Positions 41,566 through 41,611 of a DNA stretch of 41,611 nt are shown in pieces. This DNA is from an uncultured Dorea sp. Lineage in GTDB: Bacteria > Bacillota > Clostridia > Lachnospirales > Lachnospiraceae. Below the pieces are notes generated by a model. It was not told the DNA's origin. It searched no databases and saw nothing but the letters and a program-made list of their open reading frames with translations. The translations under genes and the position numbers were made by a program. Position 1 is the first letter of the stretch. Each line of letters starts with the position of its first letter. The stretch lies in contig CAJUAM010000027.1 of the NCBI GenBank assembly GCA_910584615.1, positions 1-41,611 on the forward strand, in the 5' to 3' direction.

Positions 41566-41611
41566 AAAAAGTAAATTCCACTTTGTAAGATTAAATTCCG
41601 CTTTGAAAAAG
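41566..41611. repeat. probable insertion-sequence terminus at the window edge
   Basis: Two direct repeats TAAATTCCACTTTG and TAAATTCCGCTTTG, about 20 bases apart and differing at one base, run to the window edge. Multiple short direct repeats at an end are typical of IS21-type elements. The transposase would lie beyond the window. Confidence 0.4.

Overview
The window is the replication-origin region of a low-GC Gram-positive chromosome, most likely a member of the Lachnospiraceae (Clostridia). The evidence is the gene order parB-parA-parS-rsmG-mnmG-mnmE-jag-yidC-yidD-rnpA-rpmH / oriC / dnaA-dnaN-rlbA-recF-gyrB-gyrA, the DUF4446-serS-DUF3881 tail downstream of parAB, AAGGAGG-type ribosome binding sites and AT-rich codon use. 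I cannot name a genus from the sequence alone.

Layout. Positions 1-105 hold the promoter and 5' half of a tRNA-Arg(CCU) gene whose sequence breaks off at the anticodon loop. Positions 202-11714 are the leftward arm of the origin, all on the minus strand: DUF3881, a divergent serS, DUF4446, parB, parA, two perfect parS sites, rsmG, mnmG, mnmE, jag, yidC, yidD, rnpA and rpmH. Between rpmH and dnaA (11715-12055) lies a DnaA-box cluster built as a perfect inverted repeat with 20-bp arms. The rightward arm (12056-20569) carries dnaA, dnaN, rlbA, recF, gyrB and gyrA. Then come a C_GCAxxG_C_C protein and a pair of membrane proteins, one a small MotA/ExbB-like protein and the other a membrane-anchored LuxR regulator. 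Positions 22400-24700 are a graveyard of mobile-element and adhesin fragments (IS30 stub, IS21-like repeats, Rpn nuclease pseudogene, SpaA/Cna_B scrap, degenerate tRNA-Asn) surrounding one intact secreted transglutaminase-like gene.

A PlsC-type acyltransferase (24751-25461) precedes a seven-gene plus-strand operon (25690-32585). The operon encodes a LacI-type repressor fused to a complete ribokinase-like domain, a separate ribokinase, a nucleoside hydrolase, and a dedicated ECF transporter (S, T and two ATPases). Together these suggest uptake of a ribonucleoside, cleavage to base and ribose, and phosphorylation of ribose, under a regulator that carries its own sugar-kinase domain. This is the most unusual system in the window. 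A tRNA-Ser(GCU) with a consensus promoter follows.

The last part (32801-41328) is on the minus strand: an alpha-glucoside module (GH13 glucosidase, two CUT1 permeases, a solute-binding lipoprotein and a LacI repressor), with near-identical TGAAACATGTTTCA operators at both its promoters, and then glycerate kinase with its CdaR-family regulator. The right edge has repeats that look like the terminus of an insertion sequence. The accessory catabolic genes of 33-41 kb look richer in GC than the origin genes and run against the direction of replication, which suggests later acquisition.
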